Shown here in pieces: positions 24,217 through 36,315 of a DNA stretch of 64,000 nucleotides (within the stretch, counting starts at the first letter, position 1; the number at the start of each line of letters is the position of its first letter). The DNA lies in assembly GCA_004431415.1 (NCBI GenBank), contig QPMI01000625.1:62001-126000 (forward strand), written 5' to 3'. A program made the position numbers and the translations under genes. This DNA comes from Cyanophora paradoxa. Its lineage: Eukaryota; Glaucocystophyceae; Cyanophorales; Cyanophoraceae. Under the pieces are notes generated by a model. That model worked only from the letters and a program-made list of their open reading frames with translations. It was not told the DNA's origin and did not search any database.

Positions 24217-24283
24217 CCTTTCACTTAAGCGCGCGAGTGCTAGCTATTTCTGGAGCTGCAAAATGTCACGATCAGGGTTCTAC

Positions 24284-24373
24284 GTCGCATTTGGACACGT
24301 ACTAAAACGCAGGTCCGGGCTACAAGTGTGGGAATGTACACTGCGGCCGCTGCGGCCGCAGGCCCAGCCCACC
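24284..24373 (+). repeat. Repeat family B, partial copy
   Basis: GCATTTGGACACGTACTAAA through GCGGCCGCTGCGGCCGCAGG, 70 bp downstream of the eIF2-gamma stop. It breaks off at the exact end of the 502-bp segmental duplication (24373). Confidence 0.75.
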
Positions 24374-25457
24374 TAGGTGCTATGAATTCGCACACACCGA
24401 GACAAATGGCTAGAGATATAACTGAGGTGTCCATCTGTGTCAAGTCGAGAGATGAACCTACGGGACTAGGCCTTTCGGACATCGGACCGGGTGGAGCTCG
24501 GATATGGAAATAACTGGAGACGCTACCCCGGGGACTAAGTCTAGAGCTGCAGCACAGGAAAGATCCTACGCGGGAAAGGGAGTGACTACCCAGGGACGAG
24601 AATAGAAATCAGAGGTGGGCAGCGAAGTGAGCTGCAGCTGTAGCTAGCGCTATGCCTAGTAAGCTAGGGCCTCCGAGACGGCGCACTATAATCTAAACCA
24701 CTCTGTACACGCTAGAGTACGGCCCGCCGTGTCGTCGGCACGGCGGGTCGGGTCGGGGGCTCGCTCGTCCGAGAGCAAGCCTGGTGGAGCCGCCGGGCTC
24801 AGAGCATTCGGGGAAGATTGGTCGGGGGAAAGGGGGACGGGGGCAGGGAGGAGGGCACGGCATGGAGCGACGTTGGGCGGTGGGAAAGGACGGGGGAGGA
24901 CCGGGTCGGGCAGCCGCGGTCGGGAGGAGGGAGGCTCCAGTGGCGCGTTCCGCCGGGCTTCCAGCCGCCCGCCGACCGCCTCCCCCCCGCCGCGGGCAAT
25001 GACGAGCCCCCTCCACGGCGGTCCGGCCGTCCCGGCCTGGCGCGTGGCCGGGGCAGGCGCCGGTGGGTTCAGCGGCCGACCGACGACCTTCCACCTGGCA
25101 GCCCGCACCACCGTCCCCTCCCTGGGGTAGCGGGAGATCAGCGGAGCGGAAGGGGCGGAGGGGGTGGGGGGTGGGGCCGTGGGGGAGGGCGACTGGGGCA
25201 ACGGGCGAGAGAGGGCAGGGGAGGAAAGAGCAGCGGTGGCGGCGGGAGGCGAGCATGTCGGCGGTAGTGAGGGAGGTGTGGAGGCGCAGGTCGCGCAGGC
25301 GACGGCGGGTCGGCGGCGGGCGCGAGGGCCCGGCGAGCGGCCGTAGGTGATAGGTTGAGAGTGAGGTCGTCAGTGGGCGTAGCGATGGAGTCGCCGTGTC
25401 TCCGCGTCTCCTCCAGTTGTAGCCCCCCCCCTCCCCCCCCCCCCCTACGAGGGTAGG
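24374..25457. other. Non-coding, strongly strand-biased G-rich region with C-run
   Basis: 24720-25400 is G-rich on the plus strand with long open frames that have no recognisable motif and look compositional. A poly-C run with two T interruptions lies at about 25419-25445. Confidence 0.4.
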
Positions 25458-25799
25458 TTAATCGTCCGGGGGGGGCAGGCTCCAGGGGCGGACCTTGGTA
25501 CTGTCGTAGAGTTCGTGGGCTTGAAGCGCTGCCTTCCATCCTCGGTATTCCGGCGGGCAGTCAGCGTTCTGGGCTGCACGGAGTTCGTTATGGAGGTGCA
25601 GGGGCCCGTCGCAGGCGGGGCAGTACTCTATCGGGGCACGAGAGCCGCGGGCGCGTTCTTTAGCTCTAGCCCCTGTGCGGCGCGGGCGCGGACGGCGTTT
25701 GGAGGCCTGGGAGATGCGACAGTCCTTCTCCCATGCGGCGTTGATCGCACACCGGTCGGACCAGAGCCGACGCGCGCGTTCTATTAGCATCTGGCGCAC
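25458..25799 (-). CDS. Hypothetical ORF fragment with a CxxC motif
   Basis: 113 codons, opening RQMLIERARRLWSDRC, basic centre, then EYCPACDGPLHLHNELR. Unrecognised. The mix of a Trp/Arg helix and a CxxC..H knuckle could be a retroelement tail, but nothing adjacent confirms that. It ends beside the duplicated eIF2-gamma segment. Confidence 0.3.
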   Translation of the reverse strand: MRQMLIERARRLWSDRCAINAAWEKDCRISQASKRRPRPRRTGARAKERARGSRAPIEYCPACDGPLHLHNELRAAQNADCPPEYRGWKAALQAHELYDSTKVRPWSLPPPDD

Positions 25800-25822
25800 G
25801 CGTTTAGCCGTGCGGGGTGCGC

Positions 25823-26167
25823 GGCGAAATCCTTATGGTCAACATTGGTTCGACTTCTACTGGTGGCAAGATCCTGGCCGTGAAGGCGAGCAGCACTTTT
25901 TTTTGTGGTCCATGTGAGGTCGCGATAGCCTAACCGTAATGCAGGCCGATCTTGCCAAAGTGCAACTCACATCTCCAGTATGCACATCTGTAGGCGAGAA
26001 GATCGCCCTCAGTCGGCGAGTAGAGAAGCATTGGCGGTATTTCCTCGTCCTCGTCCCTTTTTTAAATGCCTGCTCCATGTCATGACCTTTGCGTGTGCAG
26101 GCTCATTGGCTGGGGTCAGATCCGCCGTGGTGTTACTATTCCGCTTACCTCGGCGCCTGCAAAATAG
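25823..26167 (+). pseudogene. Duplicated 3' end of eIF2-gamma (part of exon 11 to exon 13)
   Basis: Begins in the middle of exon 11 and continues with introns and the stop codon intact, offset 1951 bp from the real gene. I see no mismatch across the whole 502-bp block (25823-26324). With no 5' part it cannot encode the factor. Retained introns show DNA-level rather than retrotransposed duplication. Confidence 0.9.
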
Positions 26168-26234
26168 CCTTTCACTTAAGCGCGCGAGTGCTAGCTATTT
26201 CTGGAGCTGCAAAATGTCACGATCAGGGTTCTAC

Positions 26235-26397
26235 GTCGCATTTGGACACGTACTAAAACGCAGGTCCGGGCTACAAGTGTGGGAATGTACACTGCGGCCG
26301 CTGCGGCCGCAGGCCCAGCCCACCAGCGACCGGCCGGGCCCTGCGTGGCCCCCTAAGGAGAGTAATGCGCCTCCCCGCGGACACTCTGGCTAGCTAA
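26235..26397 (+). repeat. Repeat family B, fuller copy
   Basis: Carries both halves: GCATTTGGACACGTACTAAA..GCGGCCGC and CCGGGCCCTGCGTGGCCCCC..TCCCCGCGGACACTCTGGCT. Confidence 0.75.
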
Positions 26398-26526
26398 ATA
26401 GCTACAGGTGCCCGCATGCGCGGCGTGGTGCTGCATCGCGTCCTGTGAAGGCGGGGGTCGTCTCGGGGCAGTGGCGGGAGCCCCTACAGGCCCTGTGGGG
26501 GGCCCGACATGGAGTCAGCCTGCGCC

Positions 26527-26548
26527 GGGGGGGGGGGGGGGGGGGGGG
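26527..26548. repeat. Poly-G run
   Basis: About 22 consecutive G, a likely length-variable tract and possible assembly weak point. Confidence 0.9.
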
Positions 26549-26919
26549 CGAAAAGGGGTCAGATCGAAATCGAAAGGTCTCGATATCCAAATCAAAGCGA
26601 ACGGGGGCGCACTCGATCGACGAGCCTCCCACCCAGAGGAGCGCCTGCGCGGGCGGAGGACGATCAGCCGCCGAGCTGATCGACGCGTCAGACCCCTCAA
26701 GGCTACCCCTCAAGGCTAATGCAATTCTACGTCGGCCACGATTTGCATTAGCACACAACAACAACTACTAGGAGTTATACACAGTGCGATTACGATTAGC
26801 CTAGTAGGACGTCTTTTGATCTGCGATTACGATTAGGACGTCCTTAAGCCTAATCTGCGATTACGATCAGGGTTCTACGTATGCGCCATATACGCCGTTC
26901 TCGATCAGGGGACCCCCCT
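26549..26919. other. Non-coding spacer with family C units
   Basis: CGAAATCGAAA-like strings, then GATTACGATTAG units at 26785-26870. No gene. Confidence 0.4.
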
Positions 26920-27199
26920 CCGCGCTTGCGCCGCATCGGCCCCGCAGGCTACCGACGGGCCCCGGCCCCACCGGGCCTGCAGGAACTCCCACCGCCCAAG
27001 AACAAAGACAACGATGCTGCACACGACACGCACGCGGCCTAGGCCTAGGCTGTGCGGGGGTGGAGCGTTACTCCCCTTGCGGGCCCTGGGGGGGAACAGC
27101 CGGGCCGGCAACGGCGAGGGCCGCACCTTCCTATGCGTAAACGTAGCCCAGTCCGGCGTAGTACACAGCTAGATAGCTCTGTCTACGCTGAACGCAAAA
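26920..27199 (-). repeat. Repeat family A, reverse copy
   Basis: Reverse complement of the 36316 copy from the CCTCGGCC/GCAGGCTACC block to the GCTCTGTCTACGCTGAACGC end. Confidence 0.8.
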
Positions 27200-27576
27200 A
27201 AGCTAGCTGCTCCAGGCTGGGGCCCAGGGTTGGACGTTTTTGATCTTACAATTAGGCCCTGATCTCGGGGGGTTGGACGTCTTTGATCACGATTAATTAG
27301 GCCCTGAAGAAGAAGAAGAGTATGTATAAGACACGCCCGAGCCGGTTGTGCGGTTTTGACGAAAGGCGAAGGACCCGAAGGCCCGAAGCACAATCGACAG
27401 TGAACCAACCAGACAAGGGTAGTGGCGGCGCAAACGCCTTACGGTCTACCATGTATGCCCCGGCGGTCCGGCGCTCATACACGCAGACACGGAAAGCAAC
27501 CACAGACATCCCAATGCGGGCCTCTTCCTAATGCCGGCCTGGGGGAGTCCTGGTCACGACCTCACGTGTGAAACCT
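27200..27576. other. Spacer between repeat A and the LINE 3' end
   Basis: Family C units at 27230-27300; otherwise no supported feature. Confidence 0.3.
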
Positions 27577-28363
27577 TCAGCCATCAGTCATGTCATCAGC
27601 CTCTTCGTCAGAGATAAGCACCATTGGAGAACCTGGGTCATCAGCGAGATCCATAGGGGCAGCGGATGGGAGAGTTGGAGGAGGTGAAGGCCGCAAGCGT
27701 TTGAAAGAAACCTGAGGTGGGACACCAGGAATGTTATCACCATGATCCAGAGCACCAGGGTCTGGAGAAGACATTCGACGACGCTTAGGCGGAACAATAG
27801 AAGGAGAAAGAGGATCAGTATCCATGGGCGTCATAGGCGCAGAAGAAGGCAGAGGGGCAGAAGAGGGAGGAGCTAGGGAAGCAATGACAGCATGACTCGC
27901 GAAGTCGGGCTCAACATCAACAGCGTCGATTCGGATAGGAGAGATCGGCAGCAGATCAGGGGCAAGCTCAGTGTCATCCACATAGATGATAACTTGAGGA
28001 GAGGGCGGAGGTGAACCTGTATCATCTATAGCAGCATCAAGACCAAACGCTGAAGCACCAACACGACGGCGTTGAAGAGGCGGCTCATCCTCCGAGTCAA
28101 TATCGGGCGGCGGGTGAGGTGGCAGCGGGTGAGGGGTGAGTGAACCACAGGACCAGGGTCAGGGCAGGGTCGGGTCCACCAGGGGGGTCGTCATCATCTG
28201 ATGAGGTACTACTGGAGGAATCATCAGGATCATCAGGGCCAAGGTCGGAAAGGTCAGAGGAGTCTGAGCCGTTGTCAGGAGGGGACATATAGCCTTCAAG
28301 ATCCTCCTTTTCAAGACGCTGCAGCAGGACAGGCCGCACACTGGCATAAGGAAACTGAGCCAC
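27577..28363 (-). pseudogene. LINE 3' acidic and proline-rich reading frames
   Basis: Two frames: 28097-28363 (SSDLSDLGPDDPDDSSSS) and 27577-27981 (DDTELAPDLLPISPIRI, PPKRRRMSSPDPG). A related stretch is found at 47140-47340. Role unknown; possibly the end of the LINE polyprotein. Confidence 0.5.
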
Positions 28364-28376
28364 AAGGGGCTAGGGG

Positions 28377-30281
28377 CTAGATCGGGCTAGGGGCAGGCTG
28401 AGCAATATGTTCACAGTGCTCATAAGAGGCTAGGGAATGGTCATAAGCACGCGCAGCGTCTAAAAGATTAGCGTAGAATGAAGAATGAGAGGGGTCAGCA
28501 GTAGAGATGAAACGGAAATACCCACGGACATAGGTGACTTTAAATCGAGGTAAACGACGAGGAAGCATGTCCATAAAATCGTCCAGTTCGCGGAACAAGG
28601 CAGCCATCAGAGTAGCGGCCTTCAAGCCCGTCTTGGAGGAAGGTGTAAGGGGCAGCTGTGTGTTAGGGTCCATTGCAAACGTAGCCGCAGCTTCAGTGCG
28701 ACCTGCTCGATAGGCCAGACAATACGAGCGGAAAATGACGTGCAATCCAAGAATCCGAACAACCTGCCACTCCCAGTTCTGCAAGAACATCCAGCTGTCA
28801 GCAAAACGGACCGAGCCAGTAAGCAACCAGGCAACAAAGCGAGCGGAAGGAATGGGCATCGGCTGGAGCTGCAGGGCATGGAAGATGAGCGACCAGAACT
28901 GCTGCACAACAGGGCAGAGGACGAAAACGTGCAGTGCATTGCAGCGCCGGTGGCAGACCGGGCATAGCGAGGAGAGGAGCTCACTGTCAAGCAAATTTGC
29001 CGAAGCAGGACGCTGAATATCAGAGCGCGCAGCCATATCAGCGATGCGGGACGATGTGCGGAGGGCGTTGTAGCGCAGAGCAAAGTAGCCGTCAAGGACC
29101 CGCTGCGTGAGAGCGTAGCGGAGGTCGGGAATCACTGTGTTGAACCAGGGAAAGCGATCAGTGCGCGCATCGTAGCCCGGCGGCCAGAGGAACTTTGGAG
29201 AGAGATCAGCACGCCACTTAGTCTCAGCGGTCGTCGGCGCCATGAAAGCGTGGGAGGAGAGGTACTTGTACACGTCGTGAACCGTGAAACGCGACGGGGC
29301 AGCAGGCAGCTTGTACGCAACCGACTTAGAGAGGCGCAGCTCTTCCTTTGAGCGATCATTGATGTTCTCGCGGTCAGAGTGGAACGCAAACGTACGGGAA
29401 GACGACGGTGGCAGCGGACGGAGTGCAAGGTCGGAAAGCTGTAACGAGTTCATGAGGAACCGGACGAGTGCAGGCATGGGGGACAACTTGCAAGCATTCT
29501 TAACAAGGCTAAGCGCATGTGCAGGCACGGGAATGAAGTCGATCGCACGGGCCGCGGGCCGGATCGCAAGTACATCGGGGAGGGCAACGGGACTGTCAAG
29601 CGAAGCACTGCAAGGCACGTCAATCTCATGGAAAGCGAGCTGTGTGTCAGGAAGAAGGCGAACGCGACAGAGAGCTACTCCCTGAAGTGAGACGCGTTCA
29701 GCAGCAAGTTTCGAGAAAGGGCCAATAGCGAGACCTCCAGGTTCGTGTTTCCAGTCTGCAGTGCGACCACAGCGCCAAACCTCTTGCGCAAGTCGATTAT
29801 TGAGCGCATGCAGCTGGTCGCGCAGTTGCTCGGGATAGGAGGGCTCGACATAGAGAGTATGTTCCCCAGAGAAGTCCCAGATTTGATAGTTAAAACGGAA
29901 GCCGAGACGGAAGAGCAACGTGAAAGTGAAATCACGCTCATAGTACGTGTCTTTCTTATACCAGGGGTGCATGATCGGCATACGCAGGAAATCCCAGGCG
30001 CAGCGGGGCCTCCTGACATCGAAGATAGTCCGCCAGGCTTCGAAGATGGCAAAGAACGGGTCAGCAGGCGGAGGCCACAATGGCTTCACCAAGCGATCAG
30101 TTCTGTTGAGAAAAGGAAGCCAGAGCCCAAAGCCACCGTTTTCCGTGAACGCCTCAATAATTTCTCGACCAGGAAGAGATGCCGGGGAAGCAAGCCACGA
30201 TTCCAAAGAGTTTGCGGCAAAGGCCAGCTGGAAGTGTTCGGGGAGGGCGCTCCGAGACCGCCGAGAGATACAGGTCGACAC
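28377..30281 (-). pseudogene. LINE ORF2 C-terminal region with zf-RVT-like knuckle
   Basis: About 630 open codons. LCPVCHRRCNALHVFVLCPV near 28950 is the Cys/His knuckle found after the RT in many LINEs, followed by Trp-rich helices. The upstream part is in a different frame from the FADD box. Confidence 0.8.
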
Positions 30282-30659
30282 GAAGCAGTGGTCATGCCCT
30301 GATGAGGTAAGATGAACGCATCGGAATTTGAAGAACGTTTCCAGACAAAGGTCTGTAAATTCTTTGAAATAGCCCGGAGGATCTTAGGAGGTGCTGGAAC
30401 CGCACGGATATAAAAGCTTAAGACCCCTGACAAAAAGCATAGGCGATGCGACCCCGTCCAAGAAGGGACGACTGGAAATCGACAGCTGTCTCCATAAAGA
30501 AGGTCGCTTTATGCTGAATCATGTTCCAAGACGGATGGTGCTCGCGATCAAGAAGGAGCTGATGAGGGAAACCGAGCTGCTTATGACAAGCAGGATCAAG
30601 CTCAGCGACGCGGAGAACAGGGAATGGCAAGGGATCGGACGGATCGAAATCCAATGGTG

Positions 30660-31632
30660 AGGCAGCCGGTTCCCTTAGAACAATAGCAAGAGATTTCTCG
30701 ATAGAGAGATGTTGACCAGAGAGTGGTTTGAAAGAGGCAAAACGTGCGTGGATAGCTAAGAGAGAGTCACGTAGAGAGAGCCCCTGGGCGCGGAGCAGGA
30801 ATAGCTGATAAATATCGTCAGCAAACTGGACAAGGGGGTGCCAACAGGGCGGGGTATATCAGTGAGTGAGAGCAAGAGAGAACGTAGAGGGCTGATCGAG
30901 AGAATGAAGGAAACTGGGCTCCAGGGACCACCTTGAATGGTGCCCACAAGACGTGAGAACACAGAAGAGAATAGCCCATTCGCAAATACACGTGCACGGA
31001 GGGGAGCTCGAGGGTTGTACAGACAGTGGTGCATTCTTCGGATAAGCCAGGGCCATTGTTGCACATGGAGAACGAGCGCCATAATAACCCAAAGCAACAG
31101 ATCGTAGGCAGACTTAAGATCAGAGTCAAACCCGATAACACAGTCATAATTGGCGTAGCGGATGCGTGTATACGTTGCCAGCACTGCAAAGACATTTTTA
31201 TGAACGTCCCGACCTTGTACGAAACCGAACTGATCTTCAGGAATGATGAGTTGTAAGATCGGATTGGCTACTGTGACCATAGTCCGTTCGAACAAGCGCA
31301 AGAGTGTGTTAGAAACTCCAATAGGTCGGTATTTCGAAGCATCAGTGGGCAAGCCTGACCGGTGACCGCTTCCAGATGAAAGTGTATGTCAAGTCGCGCA
31401 TAAAGTCAGGGAGGAAGCCTTGAACAGCGATCTTTTGAAAGTAGGCAGCCAGGAAAAAAGACCAGGGCTTTGTGTGCATCTTAAAAATGCCAACGGGAAT
31501 TCCATCAGGACCTGGTGCCCCATGGGCATACGCTTTACTGATAGAGAACGCTACGTCGTCAGGCGAGATATTAGTCTGAGTGCGCCAAACAGGCGGGACA
31601 ATCCCCTGAACATGGGGCAAGATATCGTCCAC
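30660..31632 (-). pseudogene. LINE reverse transcriptase, frameshifted
   Basis: RT blocks are spread over three frames: GAPGPDGIPVGIF, then YRPIGVSNTLLRLFERTM, DQFGFVQGRDVHKN, the catalytic block A IGFDSDLKSAYD, block B GTIQGGPWSP, and the catalytic FADD box only in another frame near 30815. Breaks lie near 31345 and 30840. Confidence 0.85.
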
Positions 31633-31785
31633 AAATTGTTGAATGAAAGCAGCAGCGGAGGGATTATCTGGAGACGCCGGAAGGGGGATATCAACAGTAG
31701 GGTCCTCGGGGGTTCAGGAGGGGGCAGAGAGCGTCAAGGATAGAGGTCTGAGTCAACAGGAAAGCAGGGGTAGGAGCGCCCAGTT

Positions 31786-33204
31786 CTACAAGCTTTCTAG
31801 CCAAATAGTTCGCAACCGCGCCAGGCTCAACAGTGATAGCAGTGGGACCATCCGAGCTGAAGTGCAGCGGCGGGGGGACAATGGAGGAGGCTTGGCGAGC
31901 CGCGCCCAGTCGCGCTTAGAGCCGCTTTCGAATGTAAGTCGGTGCTGAAGCCTGGCAAGCTGACGATTGCTGAGAGAGACCTTCTTCTGAAGTTCGCGCA
32001 GGGATTCAAGCCGCTGGGTGCGCTCGCGGTACAGCGCGACAGCATCGGAGCCGGGCGGCAAGCGGTAGATCTTCATTTCAACGTCGCCCAGCGCTTTGTA
32101 CGCCGCGCGCTCATGCGTGTAAAGCTTGCTAATCACGTGCGCTCTGTGCTTACGCGCCATCTTGCAGAGTCGCTTACAGAATGCGCGCCAAGTATCGTCG
32201 AAGACAGCAGCATCCGTAACTACCTCGCCTTCACCACGCGCTTGAATGATAGTGTCCAGGAATTGGGTCAAGTGCGTTTCCGTGCGCTTGCGCAGAGCAG
32301 GGTCGAGGCAGACTGGATCGCCGCGCTGAGAATACTGTCCGGGCAGGTTGCTGACGAAATCATACGGGAACGCTTGCACGCGGGACCGGGGCAAATGACG
32401 GTGCACACGAGGGCCTGAAAAGGAGAGAACAAGAATGCGGTGGTCCAGCTGAAGATGGAGTGCATCGGATGGCGCTAGGAGCGAGTAAGTGGCAAGGCGA
32501 CGCTGGAACCACTTGGTTGCAAGAGCAAAGTCGAGGCGCGAGTTTACAGCTTTAAGGCTAACAATTCGTGAATAAGTTGGGGCAAAAGCTGAAGCAGTTC
32601 CGCCGGCAGGAGGCGGTGGAGCATGGTTCGCAAGATCATCAAGCTGGTGGGAAGTCATCGTTGTGTGAAGGTACGAGCGCTGCAGGGAATTAGGCTTCGG
32701 GGTGCGGTGATTCCAGTCTCCGATCAGAAGCATAGGCACAGTAGCGGAGAGATACCCAGCCTGCACACAAGATTGCCACCATTCACGGCGGTCCCTGTTA
32801 TCACTAGCAGGGGCATAGACGCAAGCCAAGAGTACGGTCGTAGCAGGGAAGGAACCCGACGCCTTGTACGCAACAGAGACCGAAATAAAACGTCCATCAG
32901 AGTCCTGACGAGCAAGTGTAACCTCGTGCTGTGCAGCAAAGAAGGGCGTGACCATTATGGCAACACCAGTGGAGCGGGATTGAGTAGGAGCAGAGTGGAA
33001 GAACGGGCCTCGCCAGGCAGCTGCAATCTTCTCAAGTTTTCCCAAAGGGTGACCAGCGTCATCAAATTCCCGTAACTTAGTTTCCTGTAAGCAGAGGATG
33101 TCTATCTTGTGAGCAACGGCAAACTTCCTGCAACGTTCCACAAAGTTCTGCAGCTTGCTGGGACTATTGAGCCCGCCCACATTTAATGATGCAATGTTAA
33201 CCAA
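31786..33204 (-). pseudogene. LINE AP-like endonuclease region
   Basis: Open for 472 codons, beginning VNIASLNVGGLNSPSKLQ with no ATG and a stop three codons upstream, so the start is lost. Endonuclease motifs: DILCLQETKLRE, LLIGDWNHRTP, NSRLDFALA, and LDHRILVLSF in place of the usual SDH. It nicks target DNA during target-primed reverse transcription (family knowledge). The frame ends at 31786 before the RT. Confidence 0.85.
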
Positions 33205-34409
33205 ACTTAATCAGGCCATGGCGGTGCACGAAGGCGGTGAATGTGGGGCAGCGGGGCAATCCCAGCAATGAAGGGAAATGCAAGGCTCTCCAGATGAAAG
33301 CCGAGGACCCGAGAGCTTAGCCCGGCATCAGCTTCGAGAAGGATTGAGTGCGCAGCTAGCACGGCAGCAGCTCCGAGAAGTACGATCCGAGTAACGGTAA
33401 CTGGCCGCGTCGACGTCTGCACATGGCGAGAGCTGAGCCGGGCGTACGCATGACATAGAATGTACCGAGCTTGTGTGCGACAGGAGCTGGAGGCGGGAGC
33501 ACAGCTGCCGGATGACGCCGCGCGGACGTCAAAGACGAAGAGCATGTTGGTGGACAGGAGTCTCGCGAATCCGGCTGCCGCAAGGAGTTCAAGGCAGCGC
33601 GCACGGGAATGCGCAGGCAAAGCGACAGGGATAGGTGCCCGAAGGACAGGAATAGGTGCCTCGCGGCAGATTGCAGGTGCCCAAGGGCAGGAGAGTCTCA
33701 GAACGACGCATAAGACAAGGATAAGTGCGCACCACGCTCCGCGCTGCTGCTGCTGTGCTGTTGCGTGCCTCGCCAGATCCGGGGGGGTCACCTGAGAAGT
33801 TGGACGTCTTTGATCACGATTCCGATTAAGCACTGAGGGCCGAATGTGTGGGGCCGAATTCATGCACTGCAGCTGTGCAGCTGTGCACGTGGTTGGGCTG
33901 CGGGCTAGGTACGCTGCTGCGGTCTGCCGCAGTGCTGAATCATTGAATGGTCCCCATTGCCGGCCCCAGCACATGTACATGTACATGTACAGGCCGAGGC
34001 CTGCCGCAGTGCATGCGCATGTGCAGGAGCTCCAGGGATCCCACATGCACCGCCCATGGCCACTCAGTGACTGATCCTGGTACCGTAGTAGTACGATGCA
34101 TGATCATGCACGTGGCGCCGGCTAACAATTTACTAAGTTATAGAAAGTTAGGCTGTATACGTACGTATACCGTAGTACATGTGCGGGGGCAGAGTCCCCC
34201 CGTAGAAATGATTCGAACTGCCTCGCGCGCGCAGTCCATTGGGAGGCGCGGAGCTCCGAGTCCCATCGAGCTCGATAACAAGCTCGTCGAGGTGGAGGAG
34301 GCTGCAACGGCGAGGGCTGCAACTGCTCAATTTGCAACAATATAACCCAGGCGAACCACAGCGAAAACCTAGCGGCTAGCGTACATAACGTGTGAACGCT
34401 GAACGAAAG
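33205..34409. other. LINE upstream flank and spacer
   Basis: 33207-33780 may be LINE 5' sequence. One family C unit lies at 33795-33830, an ACATGTACATGTACATGTAC palindromic run at 33971-33990. No gene supported. Confidence 0.35.
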
Positions 34410-34720
34410 CCTTGAAGATCTGGGCGGAGTAGGTGTAAGGGGCGGGGTTGCCAGTTGACCGGATACATGCATAACTGCGGAGGTCAGAATTCGTAACTTA
34501 GTAAGTTTCCTTTTCGCATAATTTCAACGTGTAACTTACAGTCCATAGATGATGAGCCATCTGAGTACAGCCAAGGTTGACACAGCAAGATTGATCATGA
34601 TGGTCGACACGCCGTTGATTCCGAGGCGCATCCCAATCAGGAACATGCCCTGAAACGTGCCTCGGGATGTGCCCCCAAGCAGCCCCATCCCAATTGGCAA
34701 AGCGGAGCCCACTGCGGCCC
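34410..34720 (-). pseudogene. Partial copy of the membrane-protein gene (last codons and exon 4)
   Basis: 34471-34718 repeats 35588-35825 (intron 4, exon 4 and part of intron 3) with few changes, including a 6-bp insertion. 34420-34463 repeats the region of the stop codon (34818-34862). The copy sits immediately downstream of the functional gene. Confidence 0.8.
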
Positions 34721-34819
34721 ATCCCAATTGGCAAAAATCAGGTTTTGTACAAATCACATCACGTGTCACGCCTAAATGCAGCTGGCCAAGTAATGCAGCC
34801 GGCAGAGGGAGAGCAGGAT

Positions 34820-36185
34820 CTAGGCGGAGTAGGTGTAAGGGGCGGGGTTGACCGGGTACATCGCATTTGACGACGATCCATCCTTTGCACGAGAGAAGCC
34901 ACCGAACAGAAGGGCCCAAAGGTAGACAAGGCAGAGGACAACAGTTACTATCCACGAGATGATGATGAACAGCGGGCCAAACCTGCAAGGGGGTCTAATT
35001 CTAGATGGCAAAAAGGCAATATTAATCCAACGTACATTGCGCCACCCTGTGCACGACCATACAAATAGTGCGAGCAGAACGCGATAATGGCTGCAATACT
35101 GACGAAGAAGAGGAGCTGACATGATAGTAAGAATATTGACGTGTCCAAATGCGACATGAGGTGAGCGAAATAATACCGCAAGGATTCGGACGGAGCGACG
35201 CGAATCGGCCTTTCCCAGCGCCATCCGATAGTAAACACTGCCCGAAATCTCGGCAAGGCCGAGCCAGCGGACGGCAACGATGAACAGCGGGTGAGAGAAG
35301 ACGCGCGGCTGGTCAAACTGGAATCCCGGGAACGTCCACCGGGAGAAAGATTCGGGCACAATCACCATAGCCAAACCAACGCAAATGCAGCAAACTGGAA
35401 GAATCCACAGGAAGTAAATCTCAAAAAGATTTGTCTTGCCAGATGTTTCGAAGGCTTGGCGCAGATTGCTGGAGCTATTCGTGGCGAACCGAAACAAGAA
35501 GAACAGCGCCACGCATATGTATACGATGAAGAAGAGATAAGTCAGGACGATTCCCCAAGTGAGACCATACAGGCGGTACTTGTAATCATAACTGCGGAGT
35601 TCAGAATTCGTAAGTTTCCTTTTCGCATAATTTCAACGTGTAACTTACAGTCCATAGATGATGAGCCATCCGAGTACAGCCAAGGTTGACACAGCAAGAT
35701 TGATGGTCGACACGCCGTTGATTCCGAGGCGCATCCCAATCAGGAACATGCCCTGAAACGTGCCTCGGGATGTGCCCCCAAGCAGCCCCATCCCAATTGG
35801 CAAAGCGGAGCCCAGTGCGGCCCACTACGCACCACGGCGAAGATCAGAGCGATCCCCAGAAGTTGAAGCCTGCAGTGAATTGTAAGATCTAGCGACTTTT
35901 TTGGGGGGCGACTAAACGCATACGTAGTATAGAACACGGGAGCCGAAATCTGATTCACTTCTGACGGGAAGAGAAGATCCTTTCGCATACTCCATGAGTG
36001 GGGGAAGCTGAAGAAAAGCGCCTGCAAGTCATTGTCGACGTCAAGGCAAGTTTGATTGCTTTTGGTCAGCTCGCACGCACCTCGTACGAGGCGACGACGA
36101 ACCAAAGCCCCCACGAACACCACAGGAGCGGGCCTGCAAAGAGGAAGAAAAACTGGTACACGGCGGTCTCGGCCGACGACGCCAT
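34820..36185 (-). CDS. Multi-pass membrane protein, 7 exons, 333 aa, unrecognised family
   Basis: Exons: 36081-36185, 35924-36021, 35833-35869, 35649-35752, 35177-35591, 35036-35115, 34820-34982; total 1002 nt in frame, ATG at 36185, TAG at 34820-34822. I count about seven hydrophobic segments: LFAGPLLWCSWGLWFVVA, LGIALIFAV, STLAVLGWLIIYGL, LTYLFFIVYICVALFFLF, LWILPVCCICVGLAMVIV, LLFFVSIAAIIAFC and FIIISWIVTVVLCLVYLWAL. No family motif is known to me, so a receptor or transporter role would be a guess. The tail is short and polar. Intron 35116-35176 contains GTCGCATTTGGACACGT, shared with repeat family B. Confidence 0.8.
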
Positions 36186-36315
36186 GATCGATCGACTGCG
36201 AAACGGCAGCGCGCGTGTGTGTACGATCGATCGATCGGCTGTGCTGTGTACGTACGTGCGGTCTGAGCTGATCTGGAACTGTAACATTAACTCTTCAGGT
36301 ATCTGGACTGGGGTA

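Larger units (their letters stand above)
27577..33204 (-). mobile_element. Degenerate non-LTR retrotransposon (LINE)
   Basis: Read on the minus strand it shows AP-endonuclease, reverse transcriptase, a zf-RVT-like tail and an acidic/proline-rich 3' region, in the usual LINE order. The frame changes several times within the RT, so this copy is inactive. No poly-A tail or target-site duplication was identified, so exact ends are uncertain. Confidence 0.85.

Noticed and set aside
24729-25350. Long plus- and minus-strand open frames in the G-rich stretch
   Set aside because: All frames are open because of base composition; products are Gly/Arg/Pro-rich with no motif and overlap on both strands.
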